In this document: piece by piece, positions 23,596 to 36,135 of the stretch
Numbering within the stretch: the stretch's first letter is position 1
Layout: every line of letters starts with the position of its first letter
Assembly: GCA_027604685.1 (NCBI GenBank)
Contig: JADHYX010000063.1
Span: 1 to 64,000 of the forward strand
Direction of reading: 5' to 3'
Source: Lobulomyces angularis
Taxonomy: Eukaryota > Chytridiomycota > Chytridiomycetes > Lobulomycetales > Lobulomycetaceae
Length of the DNA stretch: 64,000 bases
Position numbers and translations under genes: made by a program
Notes under the pieces: generated by a model
Told to the model about the DNA's origin: nothing
Database searches by the model: none
The model's input: the letters and a program-made list of their open reading frames with translations, nothing else

Positions 23596-25812
23596 TTAAT
23601 GACCATGTCCATCATCTTGCTGTTGAGGAGGGTCGATTTTTATCATATCGCTTAAAAAAATCATTAGTGTGAAAATCCAAATTAATAAAAATTCTTACTC
23701 AATTCTTAGTATGGCTATCGCTGCTTCTGTTGCAGCTTTCAATGACTTGATTTTACTAACGACTGGTTCCAAGACCCCAGCTTTCACATTGTCTCTTATA
23801 GTACCATTAACCAACTCCAACCCCGTCCATTTTAATTGATGTTTAGGATCATCCTTGCTACAACTCTGTGACGCATTATGATAAGCTCTAAGTTTCGCAA
23901 CTAAATCAGTAGAATCCTTAGCAGCATTCACCGCCAATGTTTTAGGAATAACTAAAAGTGCGTTTGCAAATTCAGCAATCGCTAACTGCTCTCTCGAACC
24001 CTACCATGAAAATTACTAAATATAATAAAGGTTTCATTGATACCAATGTTGTAGCAAAATTTTCCAAATAAATGCTGACAGCAGTTTCAACGGCACCACC
24101 ACCAGGAACTACATAATTACTTTCCAGTGTTCTTTTTACAGCACATAATGCATCATGTACTGATCTTTCCATTTCATCCAACATATAGTCATTGGCACCA
24201 CGTAATATGATAGAAGAGGATGAATGAACCTTGGTTCCTTTTACCAAAATACATTCATCATCACTAATTTTTTCTTGTACAACTTCCTCAGCAAAACCTA
24301 AATAACTAGTCTCAAAAGTTTCTTCACCTTCCAAATTAGACAAAGAAGAAATAAAAGTTGCTATAAAAAAAAATATGTGAGACAGTATTTACAACTGAAC
24401 TTAAAACCTCCAGTAGCTCTAGCAATTCGCTTAAGGTCCTCCTTTTTCACACGTCGGACAGCCATTGCGCCAGCCTCAACAAACATCTTCAAACATAAAT
24501 CATCTATACCTTTTGTTGTAAAGATAACATTAGCGCCAGCATTAAGTATTTTCTTAATGCGTTCTGTTGTAATGCCAATTTCCCTTTTAAAGCAATAAAT
24601 AACAAGTTGAAAAGATAAGCAACCTTTTTCTGATGTCCTCAAGTTTATCAGGATCGTCAATCACAATATTTACACCTAAATGCATTCTAGCTTTTTGAAG
24701 GTTAATATCCAAGCAAGCAATTTTTGCTCCGACAATTTTAGTTTTGAGTGCTATTCAAAATTAGAAGAAGGTGATAAGAAACACTATAAAACCTTGCGAG
24801 GCAACAGTACAGTTTAAGGCGTAGCCTTTAATAAGCTGCGTTTCACGACTTGATTTTCCATGTGCTTTTAATATATTTACAGCTTTTATTGGATACTTAA
24901 CCTCCCCTAAAAAATTAAAAAAATTAACAAATTTAAATATTACCTTTAGAGGAAGTATTTTTAACGGCTAATATTGCATCAACTACCAAATCAGAAAAAA
25001 ATTCATCGTCACTTCCAATAATTTTGGAACTCATTGAAGTTTTGGCAACATTAATCAAACAATCTCTTCCTAATGAATCCACTTTCATTGACATTTGATC
25101 TTGTATAAACTTAACGGCCTCTTTACTGGCTAATCGATAACCAGTGATAATTGTTGTAGGATGTATTTTACTTTTGACTAAATCATTTGCTCTTCTTAAT
25201 AATTCAGCTGCAAAAATGACTACAGAAGTTGTACCGTCCCCAACTTCTTTATCTTGCTGTTGTGCAAGTTCTACCAAAACTTTGGCTGCAGGATGCTCCA
25301 CTTCTAGTAGTCGTAAAATAGTCGCGCCGTCATTTGAAATAGTCACATCCTATTTAGTTAGGTAAAGAATAAGTATTTTAGTCATCTTACTCCAATATCG
25401 TCCACCATCATCTTATCCAAACCAACTGGACCTAAAGAAGACTTTACAATATTCGCTATAGACTGCGCTGCTAGCACTACAATTATGCTTAATAATTTTA
25501 TTTGCAAAAGTGTCATACCATTTTGAGATCGAACTTCATTACCAGAAATTCTATCTCCATTCAAGAATAAAGCTGTTTGATTGGCACCAGGCTAAAAAGT
25601 TTAATTATTATAAATTAATGAAATCATGTTTATGTTAGATTAAAAAATGTTTCTAGTTAGTAAGCATTCACAAAAAAAAGGTTGTAGATAAGAATTAGAA
25701 AATTAAGGAGATAAGAGAATTTTTTTGAATGCATGCATAATAGTTACATTAAATAAATTGGTATAAAGAAAAAAAGTAAAAATAGAAAATAATAGATATC
25801 TTCACTTACCAT
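23596..25812 (-). CDS. CCT1: T-complex protein 1 subunit alpha (CCT1)
   Basis: Alpha subunit of the cytosolic TRiC/CCT chaperonin that folds actin and tubulin. Conserved blocks run the full length: [74 protein letters not shown], the apical [40 protein letters not shown] and [16 protein letters not shown], ending DDGHGH at 23596. The N-terminus reads M then [19 protein letters not shown]. The only ATG able to start it is at 25810-25812, an exon containing just that codon followed by GTAAGTG. The intron to 25592 is about 218 nt, unusually long here. Six or seven other short introns are inferred. A T-rich tract lies just upstream of the ATG. Confidence 0.93.
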
Positions 25813-26074
25813 TAGATGGATTTTTTTTTTTAAATTTTATTTTTGATGGTGTAACAAAGAAACCCTTTAAACCCTTGGTCAAAGGAAGAAGCTAAAATTC
25901 CTCTTGTTTTTCTTCCTTTAATTTTTCTTTCTACAAACAGCAGTATTAGAAGTGGTTTTTAAAAACAATAACATTATTATGAACCAAATTATGATAATCA
26001 TTCTATATTACGTTAATGAGCAATAACGCATTTATTTCGTAATATAATTTGGGCTGAGATAATCTACTTATGTA

Positions 26075-28005
26075 CTATGTAATTTTACTATAACCAAGGT
26101 CAATACTGCCAATGTCAACGGCTTTTTGTACATCTACTCTTGCAGCAAAACTTTTCTTTCTACTACTTCTCACTTTCTCCCTATAGTATTGCTTCAAGTT
26201 TTCTTTGGCTCTATAAATCAACTCTTTAACCAAGCCAACTTCTATAACAATTTCTTTGTTACTAATGCATTTTTCATTGTTTAAAAACTTTTCACAAAAA
26301 AGTTTAGTTAAAATCAAAATTTCCATATTGATAACGGCTCTATTTGGTTTAAACCCAACAATTCTGATATTGTTCCAATCAAAATCATCCGTTACTCTAT
26401 TGTAGGATAATATAAAATTATTCAACTCGATATTTTTTTCCATATCAATTAAAGCATTTTTGGTAAGATCGTTCAGTTCATTAGTTGAAAAGAAAATTAA
26501 ATCTTGATAATTTTTTATCAATTTAACTCCCAAATTCAAATATTTTTCCGAATCATACAAAACGAATAAAATGTTTCTCAAAATTTCTCCATCAACTTGA
26601 TGCAATAATTGGTCTTCAGTTGGAATATGTTCAATTAACTTCATAAAAGTTTGAATATATTTAGATTTATTCATTCCTTCAAATCTCCCTTTTCTTTGAT
26701 ATTGTGAAACTGCAGCAGCGCAAATTTTTAAATTGTGAGGAAATTGAACTGAAGGAGGTAAAGATTCTGCAACAATCAAAGCTTGATCGAAATTATTGCC
26801 TTCAATTAAAAGATTCATATAAGTAGTTCGAACGATATCGTCCACTGGTATCTTGTAACTTTCAGACAAGATGCTAAACCATTTTTGTCCTATAGAAAAC
26901 TCTTTACAACGCGCGGCAACTCGCAGTAACACATCAAAAGTTTTTGATGATATATCCTTTATCGAAATTTCAGCTTTAATATAATTCAAATTTCTTTGGT
27001 TGTGACCACTAAAATCACTATCCTTTATTGGAAGTCCATACCATTTATTAATAATTTCAAGGCCAACTCTAGCACATTCTAAATCTTCAACCCTTATGCA
27101 TGTCAAAAGAATTTGAGAGAGAATTGTTTCATCAACAATTAATTTTTTACTTATGTTATTGCTAGATATCCTATTTAAGTAATAAATTATTAAATTACAC
27201 ATTATATCAAATTACCTTTTTTCAGTAGACATATTTTGTAAAAAATCGTTCCAAATATCCATGGCGGCTTGATAGCCATCCATACAACGATTTTCAGCGC
27301 ATAACGATAACATTGTAGTATAAGAAATCAAATCTGGCATAGGAAGGTTGGAGGCCACTCGAGTTTCTCTTTCAGAAATTAGGGAGTACACAATAAATGC
27401 AGAATCCCACCCACCCACTTCAGCACAATGCAGACACACACCTTCAAAAAAAGGTGAGTAATATGTAAAATAAATTTTACGTAAATAAGCATTTAAATGA
27501 ATCACTGAGGGACCTTGAAGTGAATTCCAAAATTCTGTAGCATATTGCAATAGTTTTGGCCGAATTTGGGAGTTTTCTTTCATACAAGCTTTTTTGGATA
27601 ACACATTAAAAAATAATGTAATAGATTGCGGTGAGGGATTTTTATTTTGCCTTAACATCTATAATATTAAAAGGTTAAAAAATTTTTTACTTTGGTTACT
27701 TTTTTGTAGGTGTCCCATGCTAAACCGGATTCATTGTGTTGTATCAAATTAGTAAATAATGCATGATACACGTGGGAATTAGCACATCCTAAATGTCGCA
27801 GTACTAGATTTATGGTATCGTTAGGATTAACTTTCTTTTTAAAGGCAATATCAACATGTTCTCTCAGTAAATGAGGATCATTAAACCACAATACTCTCTC
27901 CGACCCTTTATTTTTGGTTTTTTCCACTTTTTTTGGAATTAAAGTTGGTTTTGCATTTAAATTTAACTTTGGGTATAAAAAATTAAGTTTGAACTTTTTT
28001 GACAT
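26075..28005 (-). CDS. Pentatricopeptide-repeat-like protein
   Basis: A three-exon gene of about 610 residues beginning MSKKFKLNFLYPK at 28005, with a basic N-terminus compatible with mitochondrial import. Degenerate helical repeats of PPR type are visible (VYHALFTNLIQHNESGLAWD; SYTTMLSLCAENRCMDGYQA; TYMNLLIEGNNFDQALIVAE). A lysine/arginine-rich tail (REKVRSSRKKSFAARVDVQK) follows. The introns are near 27660-27693 and 27176-27218. PPR proteins bind organellar RNA; a role in mitochondrial RNA processing or translation is inferred. I cannot assign it to a named factor such as CCM1 or PET309. Its 5' end is 45 bp from another PPR gene on the opposite strand. Confidence 0.72.
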
Positions 28006-28050
28006 TTTTATTAAAAAAAAAAAAAAAAAAATAAAAAAATCCCATTAGAA
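28006..28050. promoter_or_regulatory. 45-bp bidirectional spacer of PPR pair
   Basis: The only sequence between two oppositely oriented start codons, made mostly of poly-A on the plus strand (28012-28031). It must serve as promoter or 5' UTR for both PPR genes, implying coordinated expression. Confidence 0.45.
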
Positions 28051-30228
28051 ATGTTTCAAAACATATTACGACATAAACATAATAGAACGAGAAGTCAGTG
28101 CATCTCAAATTTAGCAATTAGCAGATGTGTTAATAAACAATTCAACTACCCTTGCTTTCATTTGGTTCAAAAGTGTTTTTTAACTTCTCAATTGCCATCT
28201 TTACGAACTCACAGTGAAGGACCAGTGAAAGAAAAAAAAAGTAATTATAAACAGAAATCTGAAGATTTAAAAATGGACAAAACCATCTTATTAAAGCATA
28301 ATATTAACAAATTTATGTACTCTATAAATACCATGAATTTGAACGAGGCTATATCTAACTATAATGATTTAAAAAAAAATTCTACAACAGCTTCAATCTT
28401 TTCATGTGTTAATCAAACAAATTTTTCAAAATATCTGGAGTTGCTGGAGGACTCCTATTTAAAAAATAAAATTGCTTCTGTTAACGCATTGAATCAATTC
28501 GCGGAAGATTTTCGACCAATTTTGCAACGAAAATACTTAGATCAGCAAACGAAAAATAACATCGCTACTCTGGTTTATTTAATACAAAAAATTTTTTGTT
28601 TACACGTCCTATTATAGATAAGACTCTTGGGAAATGTTGGAAACGTTGAATCTGCTGTTCAATTTTTTATTACCTTTAAATCAACCTCTCTTGCCAGACG
28701 GGAATTGTTAGATTTGCAAATTTTTCAGATTATGCTCATCATTTTTGAACGGCATAAAATGATAAGAAATGCTGAAATTATGTTCAAGGTAAATTTTAGT
28801 GAATCTTACTTAGAAATATGTATTTTTTGCTTCAATAATAGGAAATGGTGGAAAATGCCAACTTAGTTTTAGATAAGCTCACATTTGTTCTTATGATTAA
28901 GTGTTATGCATCTGTTGCAGATGTAAATGGAGCATTTAAGGTATGTAAAATTTTTGTACAAAATTTTCTTTTATTATTTTTAGATATTCCGCTATTTAAC
29001 GACACAGACGAATTATGGAGTTAACTATGGCGTTTTTCATTCACTGATATCTGCTTCAAAAAGCTTAAAAAATCCTAGTCCTTCGCATTCTCCTCAAGCC
29101 ATCTTAGACATAATGAGAAAATATAACTTTCCCCCTAATGAAAGAACATATACAATGATAATGGCAATATTTGTTCAAAGAAGGCAGTTTGTTGAGGCGG
29201 TGAATCTTTTTAAAAAAATGAAAGAAGATGCGTTAACAAATCCTGAAGCTACACCTCAAATAGCTACATACAATACAGTTTTAAATATTTATGGAACTAT
29301 TGGCGACATTCAACATGCTAAAGTTATCTACAAAGAAATTTGTGAAAAGTTAAAACCGAATAATGTTACCTTTACAATATTGCTAAAGGCATTTAAAAAA
29401 GTAAATGCTTTTAATGCCGCGAAGCAATTAATTCTTGAAATGATTAAAAAAAAAATTGCAGTGCCTAGTAGAGATTTCAACTTGGTGCTGTCGTTTAAGA
29501 CTAATCCAGTAGAATATGAAAAACTGTATAGAGAATTTATTCAATTAGGGATGATCCCTGATATATATACTGTTAAGATTTTGATATGTTCTTATGTGGA
29601 TAAATCTGATTTCGAGGGAGTTGTTAAGATATATAAAGAAAGTAGACAAGTATATAAAATTACCCCAGATTCAGCGTTTTTTGAAGAAGTTCTGAATAGA
29701 ATATTACGATTAACGCGAAAACAATACATTATAAGTAGAGTGGATACTAATACTACAACAAAGAATGATTTGGAAAGTGTTTTTAAAGTACTGATGTACT
29801 TTGAGGAGGAAATCATGAAAATTTCCAACTTTAACCTTCAATTAGTTTTTAATTTAGCAAGCATCAAAAATTGCTTAATTCTTACTAAACTTTATCTAGA
29901 TCAACTAAATTTTGTTAAAAAAGAAGACGTTTTGCTGCATTTTTTGGTAAATTTTAAAGAAATGTTTTTAGGAGAAGGAATAGAAGGAACAGATAATCAT
30001 AAAGTTATCATTCCGAATGAGGCAACCTTAAAAATTATTTTAAATGAACTCCCGAAAAGTGAGGTGGGCTCCAAATGCAGCATAATTGAAAAAGAAATTT
30101 TGCTTCTCTGTTATACAATGTTGGGAAAGCATTCAGTTTTTTTGGAACCGGACCTTCATACAAGTGTTGCTGATAGAATAATGAAGTTAAGTGAAGTAAA
30201 AGTTAGTTACTGCGGTGGAGGAGCATAA
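28051..30228 (+). CDS. Pentatricopeptide-repeat protein
   Basis: Starts MFQNILRHKHNRTRSQCISN, a basic, acid-poor N-terminus typical of a mitochondrial presequence. After a linker, a series of PPR motifs appears, clearest at NERTYTMIMAIFVQRRQFVE, IATYNTVLNIYGTIGDIQHA, NNVTFTILLKAFKKVNAFNA and DIYTVKILICSYVDKSDFEG. The main exon covers about 28984-30228 and three short introns lie upstream. Length is about 670 residues. The role in mitochondrial RNA metabolism is inferred from the family; no specific orthologue is recognised. It ends VSYCGGGA and a stop at 30226-30228, convergent with DDI1. Confidence 0.8.
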
Positions 30229-30398
30229 CCAATAATATAATTTGCCTATAATACATTTATACATTAATTTCCATATATTTCATTAATTATAAATAATGCA
30301 TCAATATGTATAATTTTAACATAAAAATTGAGTAAAATGAATTTGAATACCACAAAACATACCGAAAATGAAATAGGTGGGAAGAAATAAACTTTATA

Positions 30399-31943
30399 CT
30401 AATTAAAAAATACGTTTGCGGCTAATTCTACATTTCCATTGTAAGCATTTAACGCCTCCACCGCTTCTTCTCTTGAAGCACCTAGCTCTGTTAAAATTTT
30501 TATTGTATCTTCTGGGTACGTTTTAAGTGGTGGATTATTCTTTGAAGATGACATAGCGTTCTGCGCATTTGAAGCTTTCTGCAGTTGATTTGATGAAGAA
30601 GGCAACTCTTCTGTTTTAAAATAATTGAAGTAAAAAATTTATCTCAAAATTAAATACCATTCAAATGATCCCTGTTTTCTCTAGCTTTGTCAGGAAGCTG
30701 ATGCTCAGCTAAAAACTGTACTTCTTGGCCCGCAATTCTTAAAACATTATGTTCTAGATCTATACAAGCCTTAATTATATAGTTAAATTTAATAAGCATT
30801 TTGACATTTAATCTCATACTTGGTGCCTCCTAAGCATATCTAGTCCAAATAATAAGTCAACTCCTTTGCCCTAGCAAATAATCTAAGTATTCAAACATTG
30901 AAGTAATACCTCCATGATGGTAAAAGAACATGGTAGAAAACTAGTCCCCACTTTAATTTCAGCACTGTGCACTCTTCCTAAAATTTTGGCAGTGCCAACT
31001 CCTTGCGCTATTCCAGCAAATCTTTCATCCACTAAATGCATTATATTACAGTTTTCGGCACATTCCGGACTCATAATTGTAGCTTGGGCTCCAGAATCAA
31101 CGAAAGCCTCTACTGGTCTTCCGTTAACTTCGCAGTTGATATAAAGCATAACAACCTAAAATCTAGTTAACACTTATTTTTTAATAACAATACCCTTCCA
31201 AAAGACTCAGGATGATGTTCTAAAGCGTTCTTTCAATAAAATCGTAGTTAAGAATTAAGAAAAACAACAAAAAACTTACTGCCATGTTCTTGGCAATATT
31301 TGCTTTTTTAATCTCCTCCTCAATTCGTCGCTGTGCTTCAATATCAAATGGATCTTGGGACCACTATATTATTAACATTTTTATGAAAAATGTAGCAAAG
31401 GTTAACAAAATTTACACTAGCCTGCTGCTGCTGTCTTTGCAGTTGCTGAAGGTTTGAATTATACAACCTAACAAATTCCGTGGGATTTTCTACCGCTAAT
31501 CTTGCTAATTCTGGATTTTGCTATAAAAAGTTTTATTACAATTTATAACCTGGAAAAAAAAAATTGTACACGAGCTAAGGAACTTAAATGTTGAGGATTG
31601 CTGACAACTCGTTGGCGAAGTTCTTCAGCAGAAATATTTGAGCTTGAAAAAAAACCAAAATTAAACAACAAAGTGCAACGTAATTCGCTTTTATTGCAAC
31701 AGCTAATTACCTTCCTCTCTCCGGTTTCTTTTTTATTAAAAGTAGATCGTTATCTTTAATATTAGCTTGAGAAAGTGTTTGATTATCATTTTTTAGTTCA
31801 GTGTCATTGAAGTAAAGAATTTGTGCTTCAGTACTAATTTGCAGCTCAACAGAGATTAAGGCTTTTAAATCTCTAATTTCCATTGAAGGACTAACATCTA
31901 CGGACTTATATTCGCCTAACTCATTCGATAATCCTAGCAACAT
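30399..31943 (-). CDS. DDI1: DNA-damage inducible protein 1 (UBL-protease-UBA shuttle)
   Basis: DDI1 is a ubiquitin shuttle and retropepsin-like aspartic protease working with the proteasome. An N-terminal ubiquitin-like domain ([20 protein letters not shown] ... [12 protein letters not shown]) is followed by a linker resembling the DDI1 HDD region ([20 protein letters not shown]). The retroviral-protease fold has the active-site motif [12 protein letters not shown] and the second conserved block [12 protein letters not shown]. The C-terminus is a UBA domain, [20 protein letters not shown]. All three domains are present, as in the full-length S. cerevisiae protein. The active-site motif is DSGA, as usual in the family. 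Several short introns; start ATG at 31943, stop at 30399. Confidence 0.93.
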
Positions 31944-32070
31944 TTAACTTTTAAGTATTTTAGCAATATTTTTTGTTTTACAAATAGTTCAGTCTTCCTA
32001 CGTCCCCAGAGCTCTTATCCAAATATCCAATAAACTTTTATACCTGATTGACTACAATACTTAATAAACG

Positions 32071-33122
32071 ATGCACTTTGTACGAATGATTAAAAGATTC
32101 CAATCATCCTCTACAATTAACAAGGAAGAAATAAGTAAATTTGCGTCAATATCTAATGAATGGTGGGATCCAAAAGGAAAGTTCGAAATGTTACATAGAA
32201 TGAATCCAGTTCGAGTTTCCTACATTCGCAGTATTTTGGAAGAGAAACTACGTGCTACCTCATTAAATAAATCTAAACCTTTCGAAAATTTAAGAATTCT
32301 AGATATTGGATGTGGTGGTGGTTTGCTGTCTGAGGTAATTTTTTAGCAAAATCATGAAACAATACTACATTTTTAACTAATTTTAAATCAATCCATTTTT
32401 TCCTATTTCAAAACAATTTTTTTCCTTTTTTGTTGCTTTATGGTGATTTTTATACTTCTTTCCGTATATAATTGCCTGTTAAAAAATAACATACGTTGTT
32501 TACTAGAGTTTGGCAAGGTTGGGTGGTAGCGTTTTAGGAGTTGATGCAGGAGAGGAGCAAATAAACATTGCAAAGCTGCACAAATTAAAAAATAAATTTC
32601 ATGAAAATTTGGATCTTAACTATGTTCAAGCAAGTGCAGAACAACTATGTGAAACTGAGTATGAAAAATTCGACGTATTATGTGGTCTCGAAATTATTGA
32701 ACATGTAGATGATAAAAGTTTATTTTTAAAATCTTGTGTAGACTTGGTTAAGGTATAATTTAAGATATTTAAATAGCAAATTTTTAATTATATAAATAAA
32801 CTATATTTAGCCAGAAGGAACGCTGTTTTTTTCAACAATTAACCGCACACCTAGCTCAAATTTTTTAACTATCTTTTTAGCACAAAACGTACTAAATTGG
32901 GTACCTAGAGGCACACATGAGTTTTCAAAATACATTACCCCAGTGGAATTTGAAAAAGAGCTTAATTTATTGAATTGTGAAAAGATTCAATTTACTGGCA
33001 TGATCTTTAATCCGATGTTAAATAAATGGAGTTTAGTTAGTAAAAGCGATTTCTTATATCAGATTGGAAGCGATTTGGAGGTTAACTATATACTAAGTTG
33101 CCAAAAAAAGAAACAAAATTAA
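32071..33122 (+). CDS. COQ3: Ubiquinone biosynthesis O-methyltransferase COQ3
   Basis: Mitochondrial SAM-dependent O-methyltransferase carrying out both O-methylation steps of ubiquinone synthesis. The N-terminus MHFVRMIKRFQSSSTI fits a mitochondrial targeting peptide. Then come EISKFASISNEWWDPKGKFE and LHRMNPVRVSYI, the COQ3/UbiG signature. The SAM-binding motif LDIGCGGGLLSE follows, with GLEIIEHVDD and the post-motif STINRTPSSN. The first intron (32335-32506) is about 172 nt, long for this window; a second is near 32753-32810. Stop TAA at 33120-33122. Its presence implies a respiratory, ubiquinone-using mitochondrion. Confidence 0.94.
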
Positions 33123-33369
33123 TAATGAGCCATCATAGCATTATATTATTTAATTCTTTTTCTAAAATCTAAATTACAATCATATCAATATTTACTGGTA
33201 AAAAAAAATACTTACAATCACAATAATTTTTCAAATAAAAATTCTTGTTTCCTTGGTATAGATAAATTTGAATGATATTTAAATTATAAAAAAAGCACTG
33301 CTTATGATATTTAATCTTCATATACTTTTGAAAAGTATCATTGCCATTTCTCCCCATGTTTTGACAGAT

Positions 33370-34194
33370 TTAAGTAGTATGAATAAAGGTTTCTGAATTT
33401 AACATGTCACAACTAATTTCGTTGAAACTACCATCATTGACATGAGAAATATTTAACAAATTTCTTAAATTTTCATTTTCCTTCATTAAACCGCTAACTA
33501 CTAAAGTAACTCCATCATTGTCACTACTTAACTCTATGGATCTTCTAATCGTATTTAAACTGCTGTCTAATTTTTTTTTTAAATCAAAATTTTCTTCCAT
33601 TAATAATTCATTCTTCTTCTGAATTTTTTTTTTTGGTTTTAATAACAAAAATTATTTTCTTAGAGTAAATTTATTGATATTTTTTTTTTTCAAGTTATAC
33701 CTTTTCTTGTTCCAATGCTTGATCCAGCCTAATTTGAAAGTCTAATTTTTCTTTATGCAACAATTGCTACACCAATGATAAAAAGGAAGAAAAAAAAAAT
33801 TAATTTATTTATTTTTTTCCTGCAAATATCAAAAATCTTTCATATTTTTGGCTTCCTTACTGTTTGAACCTTTAATTTATTTATAACCAATTCCAAGGTA
33901 CTTTCGTATTGTTTAATTAGCTGGTTTAAAATTATGTTTTCCTTTCCTATTTCACTTAACTTTAAACTTTCGTTCTCAAAATCTCGATCCGGATTAGTAA
34001 TAATCTTAGTAAAAAAAAAGGAAATTTTAGTTAAGTTTGGGCATACATCAGGAAAAATGTTCCGTTTGTAATGAACAGTTCGTTTTGAGTGTACATGTTA
34101 CCTGTAGTTCATTTAGCAGTTCTTTTATTGTTTGATTTGCTTGAAATGAACTTTCACTTAATTTTGCAATTTTTTTTTGTATTTCTTTTTCCAT
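33370..34194 (-). CDS. SIKE/FGFR1OP2-family coiled-coil protein (STRIPAK)
   Basis: A small, mostly coiled-coil protein of about 170 residues from four exons. The reading is MEKEIQKKIAKLSESS, TIKELLNELQ, then ENIILNQLIKQYESTLELVI, and the C-terminal half TIRRSIELSSDNDGVTL with GLMKENENLRNLLNIS. The last two blocks match the conserved C-terminal region of SIKE1/FGFR1OP2 and of fungal striatin-complex interactors. These proteins are subunits of the STRIPAK phosphatase-kinase complex that controls polarity, fusion and septation signals. The start at 34194 is the first ATG in the clearly coding exon. An in-frame ATG at 34254 exists, but the sequence between is lysine-rich and may be 5' UTR or intron. 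Stop at 33370. Confidence 0.72.
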
Positions 34195-34478
34195 GTTTGA
34201 TACTCTAAAAGTATTCAACTTTTTTTTCTTCAAATTTTTTATTTTTTTTTTCAAATATTTAGTATTCTATTTTCATAGAATTTTCATTTGATTCAATTTT
34301 TTTCTTATATCAATACTTAACTCCTTAATTTAAAATTTTTTTTATAAATGAAAAGAATTAAATTTTTTTTTTTGTGACGGTAGAAAAAATAAACATTCTG
34401 CTCTTGAAGGAAATTATTCATCATAATAATATATTAAAATTTAATAAAAGTAATCTAAATTTTACTTAATCGCTTAAA

Positions 34479-36135
34479 TTATTCATCTACATGGACAACC
34501 AATGGAACGTCTTCCCCATTATTGACAGTGACTTCCTGCATTTCAATTTCTTCCCCCAATTCTTCTTCATCTTTAGGTGTATATTCTGGCAATGGATCAG
34601 ATACCCATTCCTTATTAAAGATTAAAAAAATAAGAGTTGGAAAAAAATTTTGCTTACGGGCAAAGAAACTACTGTAGACTGGACAGCATGTACTCCGAAG
34701 AGGGCATTTAACCAAGCATTTTGAGGATCGGCTAATATATTAGCCATCTGCCTTTGTGGATTTACTGTCACCACCTCATTCTCTACTTGCTTTCTAAAAC
34801 ATCCCATAATCGCGAAGAGAAAGAGTAGAAAAAATAAAACTAGCATCCCGAATGATGCTAAATAAAACCGCTTGAGTTTTTGCTTTTGTTCAAAGGATTC
34901 TTGAGAATCTTCAGGCGCACTATGTTTTGTTGGTGCTGGTGGATATCGTTGATGTGGTTGGGCTCCAAAATTCTGCTCCAAATGAAATTTAGCAGTAATA
35001 AATTCTTGCTCCAATGTTGGAACAGATTCAGAAGTGATGTCGGAAAACAACTCGTTCCCTAAATAGCTGGCTGTAAGTAGAACATAACTTTGACTGCCAA
35101 ATGAAAGATGAAAATTACAAGTAGAAATGAGATTAACTTGGCAGCTTTGCTTTAGTCCTGGTATTGTAGTTAAAGAAGTCGGATCAGGTTTCGTATATGA
35201 TAAGCTTTCAATATTAATCTCCAAAAATCCGCTATCATCACTTGATTTTGGTGAAATCAAAATAATAAAATACGGAGCCTCTTCTTGTGATACAAAAGAG
35301 TATGATCCTTCATGCGAATTCAACTGGTGGTGTATTTGGCCAGAAAGAAGCTTTAATTCATTCCAGCGTTTCAACTTCCAAGCTTCAAAACTGTCAATTC
35401 CTTTCAAAATTAATAGTGTAAGGTTTCTAGGGACAAATACACCTTGATGTTTAACAGTTGAGTTACCTAGAGACCAGTTTAAATCCACTTTTGAGCCTAA
35501 CGAAAAAAAAAAAAAAAAAATTGTTAACATCAAAGACCGAAATTGAAAAGATAGGAAAAGTATTCGCTACCAGTATTTAAAGATTTTCTAAAAACTCTAG
35601 ATGAAGAATCCTTTGGAAATATTGGCTCTATACGCTGATTTTTTGAGGATACTACATTCAATAATGGAGGATAATCAATGAAAAGATAAGCGTTAACGTC
35701 GGAATTCGTTGATTGGGATAAAGAAATATCTAAGTTGGCTTGGTATTGAAAATCAATCTTTAACATTTTTTCTTCCCCAGATAATATAGAAACATCTTGT
35801 TCGTTTAGTGACGGCTTATCTTTGTTTGATACTGAAAATAGTAATGAAAATAGAAATATAATTAAAAGTAGCTTAAAGCAGGAGCCCTGCTCTTCCTGCT
35901 GATAAGGATTTTGTAACCTCGATGGTTCGTTAACTTCAATTGCATTAATAAATGCTTGTCTGCGTTCTATATCAGTTAGTTCTGCTTCGCCTTCATTGTT
36001 AATTACTTCATTATACAGTGGCCTAAAACAATTAAAAAAACATGTAAAAAGAATTAGTTTGTAAGGTACGAAAAAGATGTTTAAGCAAAAGTTGACATTA
36101 ATGTAATGGAAAATAAAGAAAAATAATAATTACAT
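34479..36135 (-). CDS. APD-like two-span membrane protein without RING
   Basis: Predicted membrane protein with cytosolic N-terminus (PLYNEVINNEGEAELTD), a transmembrane segment (CFKLLLIIFLFSLLFS), a luminal beta-rich domain, a second transmembrane segment (FYLASFGMLVLFFLLFLFAI) and an acidic cytosolic tail. The luminal part resembles the N-terminal and middle domains of plant APD1-4 E3 ligases: LLILKGIDSFEAWKL, YFIILISPKSSDDSGFLEIN, then paired Cys and FGSQSYVLLTAS. APD proteins end in a cytosolic RING; here none is present. Instead the tail has DPLPEYTPKD, an LPxY motif that could recruit a WW-domain ubiquitin ligase. The start codon is predicted to be split, AT at 36134-36135 and G at 36022, across a 111-nt intron, because no other in-frame ATG precedes PLYNEV. 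Other introns lie near 35503-35571 and 34612-34660. Function is inferred. Confidence 0.55.

Noticed and set aside
33169..33357. 62-codon minus-strand ORF between COQ3 and the SIKE-like gene
   Set aside because: Low-complexity Lys/Tyr/Asn composition, in a convergent intergenic region where both 3' UTRs are expected; no homology visible.
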